Assembly (NCBI RefSeq): GCF_000428125.1 | Contig: NZ_ATZI01000001.1 | Location: forward strand, 248,001-312,000 | DNA length: 64,000 nucleotides | Direction of reading: 5' to 3' | From: Bacteroides graminisolvens DSM 19988 = JCM 15093 | GTDB lineage: Bacteria; Bacteroidota; Bacteroidia; Bacteroidales; Bacteroidaceae | Shown: positions 26,291 to 35,535 of the stretch, piece by piece | How the letters are laid out: each line of letters begins with the position of its first letter | Position numbering within the stretch: the stretch's first letter is position 1 | Position numbers and translations under genes: made by a program | The notes under the pieces: generated by a model | Seen by the model: the letters and a program-made list of their open reading frames with translations, nothing else | Database searches by the model: none | What the model was told of the DNA's origin: nothing

Positions 26291-28456
26291 TTAAGGCATG
26301 ACGGTTTTAGCCCATCTCGGGTCACCGATACCCAATTTGTAAATTTCGTGGTTGCGAACTGCATCGGTGTTCTTGTAGTAAAGACCATCAAGGTTATCTA
26401 CTTCGTGCATATTCGCATCCGGACTTGCATAAGGTGGGTTAGGATTTGTCATCAGGTCTGTTGGCGAAATTCCATTCTGGCCTAAATGAACTTCCAGTTC
26501 TGCCTTACCGGAGAGGTTATAGTCTGACCAGAATCCTGCACTATTTTTACTAGCGCTAAATGCTGATGCAGAGAATATGTTTCCGCTGGTCAGATTTGTA
26601 TTGGTTGAATAATTCTGTGCCACATCAAATGTGATTTCACCAGAGCCATTAACTTGACGAATATCCATACCTTCCATGTATAAATTACGGGCATCTCCAT
26701 CTTTCTTTGTCAGGATAAAGAGGTTTTTCTTCACCGTAATCTTACTTCCACCTGGTAAGTATCGCAGGTCAAATATCTTACGGCCGGATGAACGGGTACT
26801 GTAATTGACAAACGTATTGTTCTCTAATGTAATATTATATTGGATATTACTTGGCCACGGCAAATTTTTACCATTGTCTGTGAAGAAGCAAGTACGGGGT
26901 GAGTCATAGAATGTATTGTTACGGAATATCATATTAGCGTAAATGTTAGACTTACCTGTATCTGGGGTACCGTCACCGGCAATCCATGCATAACCGCGTC
27001 CGTTATTATCATAGTAACCGCAATTGTAGAACAGGCAGTTCTCTACGATAAATTTCTCAAAATTCTTACGGTTTGTTCCCTGAACTCGGACGAAACCGCG
27101 AATCATTCGCTGGAATGTACAGTTTTTAAGTTCAAATGATTGAAGTGTTACCGCCATACCATTGGAGTACATATTGATGAAATAGTTTCCTGTAACACTA
27201 CCGTCACCATAGTTTTTAGCTAACGGACAGTCAAAGTCGATATCTTCAAAAATAAGTGATTTGATATTGATGCCACCAAGTTCTCCTGATTGTGGTTGAC
27301 GACCAAACATGAAGTTCATCGCTTGTGCTGCTCCATTAACGGTTGACATACCATTCATTAACACTTTGGCCCTGCCGGTTCCTGCTTTGGTGCGTAAAGT
27401 TAGTCCTTTGCACAATGATACGTTGTTGGCTAGGTAGTAGGTTTTTCCACCTTCCAGTTCAAATATAGTACCTTCTGCTAGTGATGCATCACTATTGTAG
27501 TTTGATAAGATGGTATCAAGTCGTGAAGCATTGTATGTGGTAGCTCCTGCAATGGTATCATTCGGGTCACAGAAATGTTTTATCAGAATTGGATCTCCGG
27601 GATCTCCGTCCATACGTATCACGCAAGTGTTGTAGATAGCATCCCAACGAACTGGTATGTTTTTGTTTTCTGCGTTAATTACATATACACTGTTTTCCTG
27701 TAATCCGTCAATGTCTATGTAACCACGTTGGAAGTCGGCAGAAGTAAGGCTGTATTTCTGCCATTTCTCGGGCACTGTTGCTTGTGGATTAGTTGGAGAA
27801 GCCTCGATAGTAATGACATGCATCACAAAATTACCATTTTCATCGACTTCAAAGTTCGTTTTGAAGGTTCCGTCGTCACCAGATGTTGCATAAGCGCGAT
27901 CAATGTTGATGCGAAAAGTTGTCTTAGTTACTTGATTGACAACAATGACTTCGGGAACATTGTATCTGTCTCCCGTTGTAATCCCTAAATAGTCGGCCCA
28001 CTGGCGTCCGTTTCCATAGCCATACCACTTAGAATGGTAGGCTTCTCCTTTTTTCGAGAGTGTTCGTATGGCAAAGCGGTAGTCAGTGCTATACTGTAGA
28101 TCTTTAATCAAAAGATCTGTTACATCGGGACCTACAATCGTATCAAATAAGATGTAATCAGGATTTTCCCAATCTTTAGCTAAACCCGAAGATACGTTGG
28201 GTTGTAAAGCCATTTTGACTTCATAACCAGCACAGTCTTTCACTCCATACCAGTAAAGTTGGATGTCATTCAGGTTAACCGCCTGACATCTATAGGGATC
28301 TGAATCACCCTTGCCGGTATTATCGTCTTTGCGGAACATGGTCATAAACTCTCTATCGGAAGAGTAGCCATCACTGCTCACCACCTCATCGTCTTTACAA
28401 GAAAAGATGGATGCAGACATGAGGAGTATCAGTATGTAACTTAATTTATTTTTCAT
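26291..28456 (-). CDS. DUF5123/DUF4957-type surface lipoprotein with parallel-beta-helix region
   Basis: A 721-aa protein with a lipoprotein signal (SIFSCKDDE, Cys20); the acidic residues after the Cys resemble the Bacteroidetes surface-export signal. An N-terminal fibronectin-III-like section (~50-160) is followed by a section rich in short beta strands and Asn turns (~320-620: SFELKNCTFQRMIRGFVRV, IFRNNTFYD, ITLENNTFVNYSTR), the pattern of a pectate-lyase-like parallel beta helix as in the DUF4957/DUF5123 proteins. No catalytic motif was recognised. It lies directly after susD (21 bp) in the place where PULs usually encode a surface glycan-binding protein, so binding or surface processing of the glycan is inferred. 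Confidence 0.75.
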   Translation of the reverse strand: MKNKLSYILILLMSASIFSCKDDEVVSSDGYSSDREFMTMFRKDDNTGKGDSDPYRCQAVNLNDIQLYWYGVKDCAGYEVKMALQPNVSSGLAKDWENPDYILFDTIVGPDVTDLLIKDLQYSTDYRFAIRTLSKKGEAYHSKWYGYGNGRQWADYLGITTGDRYNVPEVIVVNQVTKTTFRINIDRAYATSGDDGTFKTNFEVDENGNFVMHVITIEASPTNPQATVPEKWQKYSLTSADFQRGYIDIDGLQENSVYVINAENKNIPVRWDAIYNTCVIRMDGDPGDPILIKHFCDPNDTIAGATTYNASRLDTILSNYNSDASLAEGTIFELEGGKTYYLANNVSLCKGLTLRTKAGTGRAKVLMNGMSTVNGAAQAMNFMFGRQPQSGELGGINIKSLIFEDIDFDCPLAKNYGDGSVTGNYFINMYSNGMAVTLQSFELKNCTFQRMIRGFVRVQGTNRKNFEKFIVENCLFYNCGYYDNNGRGYAWIAGDGTPDTGKSNIYANMIFRNNTFYDSPRTCFFTDNGKNLPWPSNIQYNITLENNTFVNYSTRSSGRKIFDLRYLPGGSKITVKKNLFILTKKDGDARNLYMEGMDIRQVNGSGEITFDVAQNYSTNTNLTSGNIFSASAFSASKNSAGFWSDYNLSGKAELEVHLGQNGISPTDLMTNPNPPYASPDANMHEVDNLDGLYYKNTDAVRNHEIYKLGIGDPRWAKTVMP

Positions 28457-28477
28457 ATTGTATTCTTTTCAATTTGA

Positions 28478-30466
28478 TTACTTAATATAACCATAATAGT
28501 TCTTATATTGACCAGCACTACGCTGTATTGCTGCATTGGGGTAAGGTAAAATATAGCGTACTACAGGTAGGCTTGATGCACCGGTTTGAGCATAAATCTC
28601 ACCATCTTTTATTAAATACACATTGCCTCCCCGGTCACCACGAATAAATCCGTAGAATGAGAATAAGCACTGGTCTTTAGGACATCCGTCGGTGTCATTC
28701 CACCATCCGTAATAATCTCCTGCTGTCCATTCGGAACCCGGATATTTCTCAGATTTGTATGGATTATACAGTTCTAGTACATCTAATGTCGTATTGGGAT
28801 AAATATAGGTGTTATTCGGATTATTTGTTATTTTATAATATATGGTGTAAGGCAGGGTTAATTCCAAATATCCGGGTTTACCGTCGTATTGCTCTACCGC
28901 TTCAATATAGTCAGAAGTTCCTGCTGCGTTTTCAGCCACTGCGTAGTATCGTAAGAAGCTATAATAGAGTACTTCTCCATATAAATTATTACGAACCAGG
29001 TCTTTCCAGCGCATGTTCTCACCGGCAAATTCCCATTTGCGTTCGTTGAGTATTGCTTTTAGGAAATCTGTTTTAGAACCGGAAGCCGAAGCGATGTATG
29101 CATCGATTTTATCAGAATTGGTAAATGCACGGGCACGTACCTGTCTGAGGGCTTCAATAGCTTTCGCACCATTGGTGCCACTCACTCCATCTTCCAACTC
29201 ATTTACGGCTTCTGCATACATCAATAATACATCGGCATAGCGCATATAAGGATAATTGATACCAGTGTTTCCAGTGCTGCCAGCTCCTAATGTATTAGCA
29301 GAATTAGCCCAGAATTTAGACCATTTATTATTGAATACAGTGTAGTCAGTAAGAATGGATGGGGTGCCGTCGTATAAATAATACCACATTCCGTTGACAT
29401 AGTCGCGACGCGCGTCTTCATCGTCAAAAGAGTAACGATAAAAGGCGTTTAAACGGGCGTTTCCGTCACTCTTTCCCCAAACATTTTTTCCGGATGTAGC
29501 GCCTTCGTAATTCTCACCCTTTGGTCCTTGAATATAACCGATGCTACCACTTGAGTTTTTCGCAAAAGGTATTTCAAACATCGAATCGTCATTGTTGTTT
29601 ACAATGTAATTACATTGGTCAATAAATACTTGCCGATAGGGTAGGCGTAGTGAGTGAGTCCCGGATGAAACAACTGAATCGCAATAGGCTTGGGTTATTT
29701 GATAGTAATCTTTGTAGTTTGAAGGGCGTTGCATGGTGCCATAACTGGTTGCATTGTTCTTGTCAGGACGAAGAGAGTATCCACCGCAGGTCAGAGCCAT
29801 GCGAGCAATCATTCCCCAACAGAACTCTTTTGAAACACGTTCTACACCATCACTCAGATCACGAGCGAATGACATGTAAGGTGCAATGCCTTTCAAGTCT
29901 TCGATTAATGCTTTATGAATTTCTTCACGATCAACTACAGGCATGACAAAATCATCTGATTCGAAGTTAGGAGTTAGTGAGAATGGTATATCGCCAAACA
30001 GGACTACCAGGTCATGATAAAACATGGCACGAATCACTTTTGCTTCACCTAACTGTTGCATTAATTCGGCGTCTGATGCGCTAAAAAGCGGACTGTTTTC
30101 CAAACCGTAAATGAAATTATTGGCATATTCCACTCCTTGGAAAGCGGCAATCCAGTATTTATTGATATCTCCTCCCATGCTGTTGCAATCAAAGCGACGG
30201 TAGTTATTATCTGTAGCTACCTCGCTGGTAGATATAGACATATCTACATCGCTATTTAGACAGAAGGTACTCATGTAGGCGCTACCATAGGTGCTACTGT
30301 TCAATAGTTGTGCGTAAACGCCATTTAAAGCGCGATTAATTTCAGTCTTGTCGCTGAAAACATACTCAGTGTCGTATTTCGAGATGGCATCAACCTTCAA
30401 GAAATCATTGCATGAAGAAAAGCCAACTGCAACCAGACCAGCAATAAGAATATTTTTTATTTTCAT
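28478..30466 (-). CDS. SusD-like surface glycan-binding lipoprotein (PUL1)
   Basis: A 662-aa RagB/SusD family lipoprotein (signal VGFSSCND, Cys19) that lids the SusC transporter on the cell surface and captures oligosaccharides. The characteristic helical TPR-like fold is shown by ALNGVYAQLLNSSTYGSAYM, EAKVIRAMFYHDLVVLFGDIPF, YMRYADVLLMYAEAVNELED and the C-terminal LNERKWEFAGENMRWKDLVR. It starts 20 bp after the susC gene and ends 21 bp before the DUF5123 gene. It is longer than average (usual ~530-600 aa), mainly in the C-terminal third. Confidence 0.95.
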   Translation of the reverse strand: MKIKNILIAGLVAVGFSSCNDFLKVDAISKYDTEYVFSDKTEINRALNGVYAQLLNSSTYGSAYMSTFCLNSDVDMSISTSEVATDNNYRRFDCNSMGGDINKYWIAAFQGVEYANNFIYGLENSPLFSASDAELMQQLGEAKVIRAMFYHDLVVLFGDIPFSLTPNFESDDFVMPVVDREEIHKALIEDLKGIAPYMSFARDLSDGVERVSKEFCWGMIARMALTCGGYSLRPDKNNATSYGTMQRPSNYKDYYQITQAYCDSVVSSGTHSLRLPYRQVFIDQCNYIVNNNDDSMFEIPFAKNSSGSIGYIQGPKGENYEGATSGKNVWGKSDGNARLNAFYRYSFDDEDARRDYVNGMWYYLYDGTPSILTDYTVFNNKWSKFWANSANTLGAGSTGNTGINYPYMRYADVLLMYAEAVNELEDGVSGTNGAKAIEALRQVRARAFTNSDKIDAYIASASGSKTDFLKAILNERKWEFAGENMRWKDLVRNNLYGEVLYYSFLRYYAVAENAAGTSDYIEAVEQYDGKPGYLELTLPYTIYYKITNNPNNTYIYPNTTLDVLELYNPYKSEKYPGSEWTAGDYYGWWNDTDGCPKDQCLFSFYGFIRGDRGGNVYLIKDGEIYAQTGASSLPVVRYILPYPNAAIQRSAGQYKNYYGYIK

Positions 30467-30486
30467 ATGTAATCCGTTTTTATGTA

Positions 30487-33400
30487 TTAGAAAGTGATGT
30501 TTGCTCCAAATACGAAACTGCGGCTGCGTGGATATCTGTTGTAGTCCATACCACTTGTTAAGCCGGTTTGTACGTCGACTTCGGGGTCGTAGCCAGAGTA
30601 GCCTGTAATAATGAAGAGATTAGATCCACTTACGTAGAAGCGCAATCTTGACATTCCCCATTTATTTGTAAGCTGTTTTGGAAGAGTATAACCTATGGTG
30701 ATGTCTTGGCAACGAAGGAATGATCCATCCTCAATGAAATAAGAATGAGTTACCTTGTTGGTTACATCTGTTGGGTTCCACAATGTTTTACCTGCATTCA
30801 ATTCTTTGTAGAGCTCTACCGAATTTTCAAGGTAGGTGTTTTTGTACAAGCATTCGCCATCTTCACGTACGTAGGTCCACCGATTATTGAACTTAGTCAG
30901 TACGTTGAAAAAGTTTTTGCTGTTGCTTTCTGATGATGAAAGTTGATATGCGGTGGCATTATTTACGTCAAAGTCATACATATAGTTGAAATTGGCTGTG
31001 AAGTCGATCCCTTTCCACTGTCCGCTCAAGCCAAATCCTCCTTGTACTTTGGGGTTTGTATTACCAATGATGGTTCGGTCGTCTTCTGTTATTTGTCCAT
31101 CGGGTTTGCCGTTCGGACCACTGATATCTTTGAATTTGATTTTACCGGGTAGTGTTGCTTTACCCGAATTACTGTCATTAAAAACGTTATTGATAATAGT
31201 ACCTTCTTTAGGTACGGCAAGGAAATTTTGATTTGGGTCAAAATCGAATTCATCGAAACCGTACAATCCATCATAAACAAATCCGTAAATTAAGCCGACT
31301 TGGTCGCCCACTTTTAGACAATAATCATTATAGCTGGATTTCCAACGGTCATTCTGATCCCAAATAACGTTATCTGTATCATTCAGTTTATCTACTTTCA
31401 TTTTGTTGGAGCCAAATGTGAGGTTACCACTCAATACGTAATCTTTTCCACGAAGGATATCACCACTAATCGTTAATTCAAACCCTTTATTAGTTACCTG
31501 ACCGATATTCTGCATTTGTTGCGTGTATCCCGTTGTTGATGGTACGTCCGATTTATAGAGCAAATCTTTAGTGGTATTCCAATAAACTTCAGGTGTAATA
31601 GTGAGCCGATCGCCAAACAGGCCAAGATCAAAGGCTAAATTACGCGTTAGTGTTGTTTCCCATTTAATTTTAGTATTGGCAAAAGTGCTTCCACTGGCAT
31701 TTCCATACCATTTTTCTCCATTCTCAGTAACTTCACCAAAACCAGGTCCGCCTGTTGTATTTACGGAATAAAGATAGCGCCACATGTCGTTATCAATTCG
31801 ATTATTACCCGCCAAACCTATTGCTGCTCTTAATTTTAGGTTGCTTATAATAGGATTATTTTCCAAAAAGCTTTCTTTAGAAAGTACCCAAGCACCTGAA
31901 ATAGATGGAAAGTATCCCCATTGTTCTCCCGGAGAGAATTTGGTGGAACCGTCAGCACGGAATGTAATAGAAGCTAAATATTTATGGTCGTAGTTATAAC
32001 TTGTCTGTCCAAAGAATGAAGCAGTGCGTTCGGGAGTGGATAAAGAAGACGTCGATTCCCAAGGTGTTCCCAATCCCATGTTATTGAGTGCTCTATCCGC
32101 AGAAATACTGCGAGGGAAATAGCGATTTTTTATAAAGCTTTGTTTGGTTTGATTGTGTTGAATTTCCTGTCCTAATAGGAAAGAAAAATTATGCAAATTG
32201 TCAATATCAAACCCATAAGAAGCAGTATTGGTCCAAGTGTATTTTTCAGTACGCTTATCTGTGATGGCTGCTACAGGTAGTTTCTTATTATTCTGACCTT
32301 CATCGGTCATAGCACCAAAAAAACGGTTTTCGTCGTTGAATGAGATAAAATGTGCTCCTTCTGTACGTAATGTGAGTCCTTCAATGGGTTTCCAATCCAA
32401 ACTAAACTGATTGGTATAGGCATAAGAATGTTTTTTTAATGTATTTTGGTCAATGTCGCTTTTCGGGTTAGTATATTCGAATACAGCTTCATCATCCGGG
32501 TCGACTGTAGCCGGATCCCAAAAAGCAAATTCGCGCAGACCGTTGGTTGGGCGATAGCGTAGAACGTCGATGATACCTCCACTGCCTATTTTATCGCCAC
32601 CAGCTCCGGTGTCGCGTCGGTATGTTAATCTTGGATTGATTGTCAGGGTTAGATTTCTAGTCAACTGAATATTCATTTTGATATTCAAATTTGTACGACG
32701 AACGCCTGAACCCATAATAATACCGTTGTCTTCTGAGTTGGTTAAAGATGCATTGAAACGGAATTTTTCGGTGCCTCCTCCTACGGTAAAGTTGGTGGAA
32801 TAATTAAATGGTGTTTCGCTCATAACTTCGTCTTGCCAATCGCGTGTTGTGGCTCGTTGATAGATGTCAAGATCAAGAGGGTTACCGAAATTAGCTCGAT
32901 AATATTTTGCATTTGAACTACGTGTTCCGTTTGCTGCAGCCCAATCATATTGATAACGTACAAAATCATATGTGTCCATTAGATCAAGCTTTTTCGCTAA
33001 TTTGCTAATTGACATTTGTGCATTGAATCCAACTGATACTTTACCTTGTTGGGCTGATTTTGTAGTAACAACAACTACACCGTTACCACCTTTTGCACCG
33101 TAAATAGCAGTCAAAGATGCATCTTTTAAAACATCTATCGAAGCAATATCTGCGGGGGGGATATCATTTATGTTGTCAGTTTGAAAACCATCAACAATAT
33201 AAAGTGGTTCGTTGCTTTGGGTAACGGACGTTCCTCCACGTACGCGAATATTGATGTCTGCTCCCGGTGCACCATCCACGGTAGTCACTTGCACGCCGGC
33301 TATTTTTCCTTGCAAAGCTACAGCTGCAGATGTGACAGGTACCGCTGCTAGTTTGGCTCCGGAAATAGAACCAACAGAACCTGTTAAGTCTTTTCGTGCC

Positions 33401-33759
33401 TTACTGCCGTAACCAATAACAACGATCTCTTCGATTGCTTGTGAGTCATCTTTGAGAATAACTTTTAGTGTTTTGCCGGCTACAGCATCTACTTCTTGTG
33501 TCTCCATTCCTACGTAGGAAATGACGACTCGCTTTCCTTTGCGGAGGGTAAGAGAAAACTGCCCTTCCAAATCGGTGATTACACCGTTTGAATTATTGCC
33601 TTTCTCTACTACTGAAGCTCCGATGATAGGTTCACCCTGTGAGTCAACCACCGAACCTTTTACCGTCATGTTTTGAGCAAATACTCCAATGGGTACCATT
33701 AATAATAGTACAAACAAAAGAAGTAATTTGCTTCTCAACTTTTCATTTTTTTGTTTCAT
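30487..33759 (-). CDS. SusC-like TonB-dependent outer-membrane transporter (PUL1)
   Basis: A 1090-aa SusC/RagA-type transporter from the ATG at 33759 (an in-frame start 24 bp upstream is less likely). Order: signal peptide (to about residue 29, GVFAQ), carboxypeptidase-regulatory-like domain (~31-105, GSVVDSQGEPIIGASVVEKG), TonB-box/plug start (EEIVVIGYGSKARKDLTGSV) and the plug with IRVRGGTSVTQSNEPLYIVDG and DIASIDVLKDASLTAIYG, then the 22-strand barrel ending in a terminal Phe (FVFGANITF). It imports large oligosaccharides with SusD, powered by TonB-ExbBD. It lies 69 bp after the PL1-like gene and no separate promoter was seen, so it probably belongs to the same transcript. Confidence 0.96.
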   Translation of the reverse strand: MKQKNEKLRSKLLLLFVLLLMVPIGVFAQNMTVKGSVVDSQGEPIIGASVVEKGNNSNGVITDLEGQFSLTLRKGKRVVISYVGMETQEVDAVAGKTLKVILKDDSQAIEEIVVIGYGSKARKDLTGSVGSISGAKLAAVPVTSAAVALQGKIAGVQVTTVDGAPGADINIRVRGGTSVTQSNEPLYIVDGFQTDNINDIPPADIASIDVLKDASLTAIYGAKGGNGVVVVTTKSAQQGKVSVGFNAQMSISKLAKKLDLMDTYDFVRYQYDWAAANGTRSSNAKYYRANFGNPLDLDIYQRATTRDWQDEVMSETPFNYSTNFTVGGGTEKFRFNASLTNSEDNGIIMGSGVRRTNLNIKMNIQLTRNLTLTINPRLTYRRDTGAGGDKIGSGGIIDVLRYRPTNGLREFAFWDPATVDPDDEAVFEYTNPKSDIDQNTLKKHSYAYTNQFSLDWKPIEGLTLRTEGAHFISFNDENRFFGAMTDEGQNNKKLPVAAITDKRTEKYTWTNTASYGFDIDNLHNFSFLLGQEIQHNQTKQSFIKNRYFPRSISADRALNNMGLGTPWESTSSLSTPERTASFFGQTSYNYDHKYLASITFRADGSTKFSPGEQWGYFPSISGAWVLSKESFLENNPIISNLKLRAAIGLAGNNRIDNDMWRYLYSVNTTGGPGFGEVTENGEKWYGNASGSTFANTKIKWETTLTRNLAFDLGLFGDRLTITPEVYWNTTKDLLYKSDVPSTTGYTQQMQNIGQVTNKGFELTISGDILRGKDYVLSGNLTFGSNKMKVDKLNDTDNVIWDQNDRWKSSYNDYCLKVGDQVGLIYGFVYDGLYGFDEFDFDPNQNFLAVPKEGTIINNVFNDSNSGKATLPGKIKFKDISGPNGKPDGQITEDDRTIIGNTNPKVQGGFGLSGQWKGIDFTANFNYMYDFDVNNATAYQLSSSESNSKNFFNVLTKFNNRWTYVREDGECLYKNTYLENSVELYKELNAGKTLWNPTDVTNKVTHSYFIEDGSFLRCQDITIGYTLPKQLTNKWGMSRLRFYVSGSNLFIITGYSGYDPEVDVQTGLTSGMDYNRYPRSRSFVFGANITF

Positions 33760-33828
33760 GATAGCATTACTTTGGTTAAACAATTAATTATTTTCAACTT
33801 GTTAAATAGATTTCTGTTTACTCGTTAA

Positions 33829-35355
33829 TTATTCACTGACTAAACTATTTATGTATACTTCGAGGTTTGTATATCCTTCTTTATTTAGATTCGTTTTATA
33901 CCCATCTGAAGCATCTTTACTATTTAAACCGTGCTTCATTTCCCAGCTGTCGGATATTCCATCTTCGTCAGTGTCTTTTATATTAGCTGCGGTAGTTCCC
34001 CCGTTTGTTAGTACCGGCCAGGGATTGGTTGTTCCTTCGGGTGTTGCATCAGAGGGCATATCTATCAGCCCTGGAGAATCTTTTGCATTTGGAGTCACAC
34101 TTCCTATGTACTGTGCTGTACCCGTTTGGGTTTCACGAATAATTCTTTTGTCTATGAGGTCACGTTGGATGGAACAACCGGCTTTTTTTAATACGAGATT
34201 ATATGCTTCTTCTGCCCCATGAGTCGTAATGACGTCTGCAAACAATGGCTCTGATAAACGCATGTCTTGTTTTACTTGATCTGTAAAGGTGTTGTCGCAA
34301 GCATTCTTGTCTATTTGTTCGTAAATACCTTTTGTCCAATTGTCACGACTGACTTCGGGGTGTCCCTCAATAACATTTCCTGTTACATAAAATTTTCCCC
34401 AAACGTGTTCCATAGGGTGCCAGACGTTAGGACTTCCATCTGCTCGATGACAGTATTTTGTTGTACGAACTCCTATTGAGGCTATGCGATAGCGAATTGG
34501 TTGATTTTTGGGTGTAGCCGGACCGGGTTTGTAATAGTTGTTAACGATATTCACTTTCATTCCTTCTCCTCCATAACATCCGTTACCCGCCCAGTTGTAG
34601 AATACATTATTGCGCATATCTACATGTTCACGTTGTTGGGTGCTTGGGCGTGGTCCGAGTCGGGGTACCCGACTTTCGTGGTGAGCTAGTAAGTTATGGT
34701 GGAAAGACGCTTTATCTCCTCCCCATATTGCGCCGTAACCATGTCTTCCCTTAGCATGTCCCGCTGTGCGAAGACTTTCAGAAATCAAACACCACTGTAC
34801 TGTTAGATTTTCTCCTCCGTAAACAGAACAGCATTCGTCTACAGACCAACTAATGGAGCAATGGTCAATAATTACGTTTTTACAATCCGTACTGCCTAGT
34901 CCGTCAGGTTCACCTCCTCCTTCGTTGCCAACACGAAAACGTAGATAGCGAACTATAATATTATCAGCCTGAATGGTAACCGGATAGCGTGCAATGCAAA
35001 TTCCTTGTCCGGGTGCCGTTTGTCCGGCAATGGTTAAATCACCACTTACAATTCTTAAATTGTTATTTAGAAAGATTGTTCCAGCAATATCAAAGACGAT
35101 TGTACGTGCTCCTTTCTGCATAACTGCATGACGTAAAGTGCCTTTTTCTAGTCCATCTTGTAGTGTAGTGACATGATACACTTTTCCACCGCGTCCACCA
35201 GTGGCATATCTACCAAAGCCTTCTGCACCGGGAAAAGCAACTAAGTTAGATGCGGTAGCTTTACACACGCCTCCCCATATCAATAATAGAAAGAGTATTT
35301 GGATGAGATATTTATCCGAAAAAGTTTGTATCGGGCTATTTACTTGTCTATTCAT
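33829..35355 (-). CDS. PL1-family pectate-lyase-like protein
   Basis: A 508-aa secreted protein (hydrophobic signal ~18-36, ending KATAS) with a PL1 parallel-beta-helix fold. The first mature residues NLVAFPGAEGFGRYATGGRG are diagnostic of Bacteroidetes PL1 proteins. Further landmarks are VIIDHCSISWSVDE (Asp164-Glu174, the calcium-site strand) and HESRVPRLG, where Arg229 and Arg232 match the RxPR region holding the catalytic arginine. A thrombospondin-3/EF-hand-like stretch (DTDEDGISDSWEMKHG) lies near the C terminus. It would cleave polygalacturonate by beta-elimination, but the rest of PUL1 has no GH28 or PL9/PL10 and so pectin is not assured. It is first in the minus-strand operon and divergent from GH97. 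Confidence 0.87.
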   Translation of the reverse strand: MNRQVNSPIQTFSDKYLIQILFLLLIWGGVCKATASNLVAFPGAEGFGRYATGGRGGKVYHVTTLQDGLEKGTLRHAVMQKGARTIVFDIAGTIFLNNNLRIVSGDLTIAGQTAPGQGICIARYPVTIQADNIIVRYLRFRVGNEGGGEPDGLGSTDCKNVIIDHCSISWSVDECCSVYGGENLTVQWCLISESLRTAGHAKGRHGYGAIWGGDKASFHHNLLAHHESRVPRLGPRPSTQQREHVDMRNNVFYNWAGNGCYGGEGMKVNIVNNYYKPGPATPKNQPIRYRIASIGVRTTKYCHRADGSPNVWHPMEHVWGKFYVTGNVIEGHPEVSRDNWTKGIYEQIDKNACDNTFTDQVKQDMRLSEPLFADVITTHGAEEAYNLVLKKAGCSIQRDLIDKRIIRETQTGTAQYIGSVTPNAKDSPGLIDMPSDATPEGTTNPWPVLTNGGTTAANIKDTDEDGISDSWEMKHGLNSKDASDGYKTNLNKEGYTNLEVYINSLVSE

Positions 35356-35381
35356 AGTATTCTTGAGATAACTTCAAGGTG

Positions 35382-35389
35382 CAAAAATA
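35382..35389 (-). promoter_or_regulatory. Candidate -7 box of the PUL1 minus-strand operon
   Basis: The minus strand reads TATTTTTG (TAnnTTTG) 26 bp ahead of the PL1-like ATG at 35355; the -33 element is weak, as expected of an activator-dependent promoter. Confidence 0.45.
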
Positions 35390-35482
35390 GACTGCGAAAA
35401 TCATAAATTAGGGGAATATTTATCGGAAAAGGTGCATTTAGACGGAATCTCGTAACGTCACAAAAGAAACATGTAACACCTC

Positions 35483-35516
35483 TTTGGACTTACTCTTCAA
35501 ATAGCTACTATATTTG
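35483..35516 (+). promoter_or_regulatory. Promoter of the PUL1 plus-strand operon
   Basis: TTTG at 35483-35486 and TATATTTG at 35509-35516, separated by 22 bp, fit the Bacteroidetes -33/-7 consensus well. The -7 box ends 19 bp before the GH97 ATG. It shares the 180-bp divergent region with the PL1-susC promoter. Confidence 0.6.
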
Positions 35517-35535
35517 TCTCTCTATTTTTAGTATA

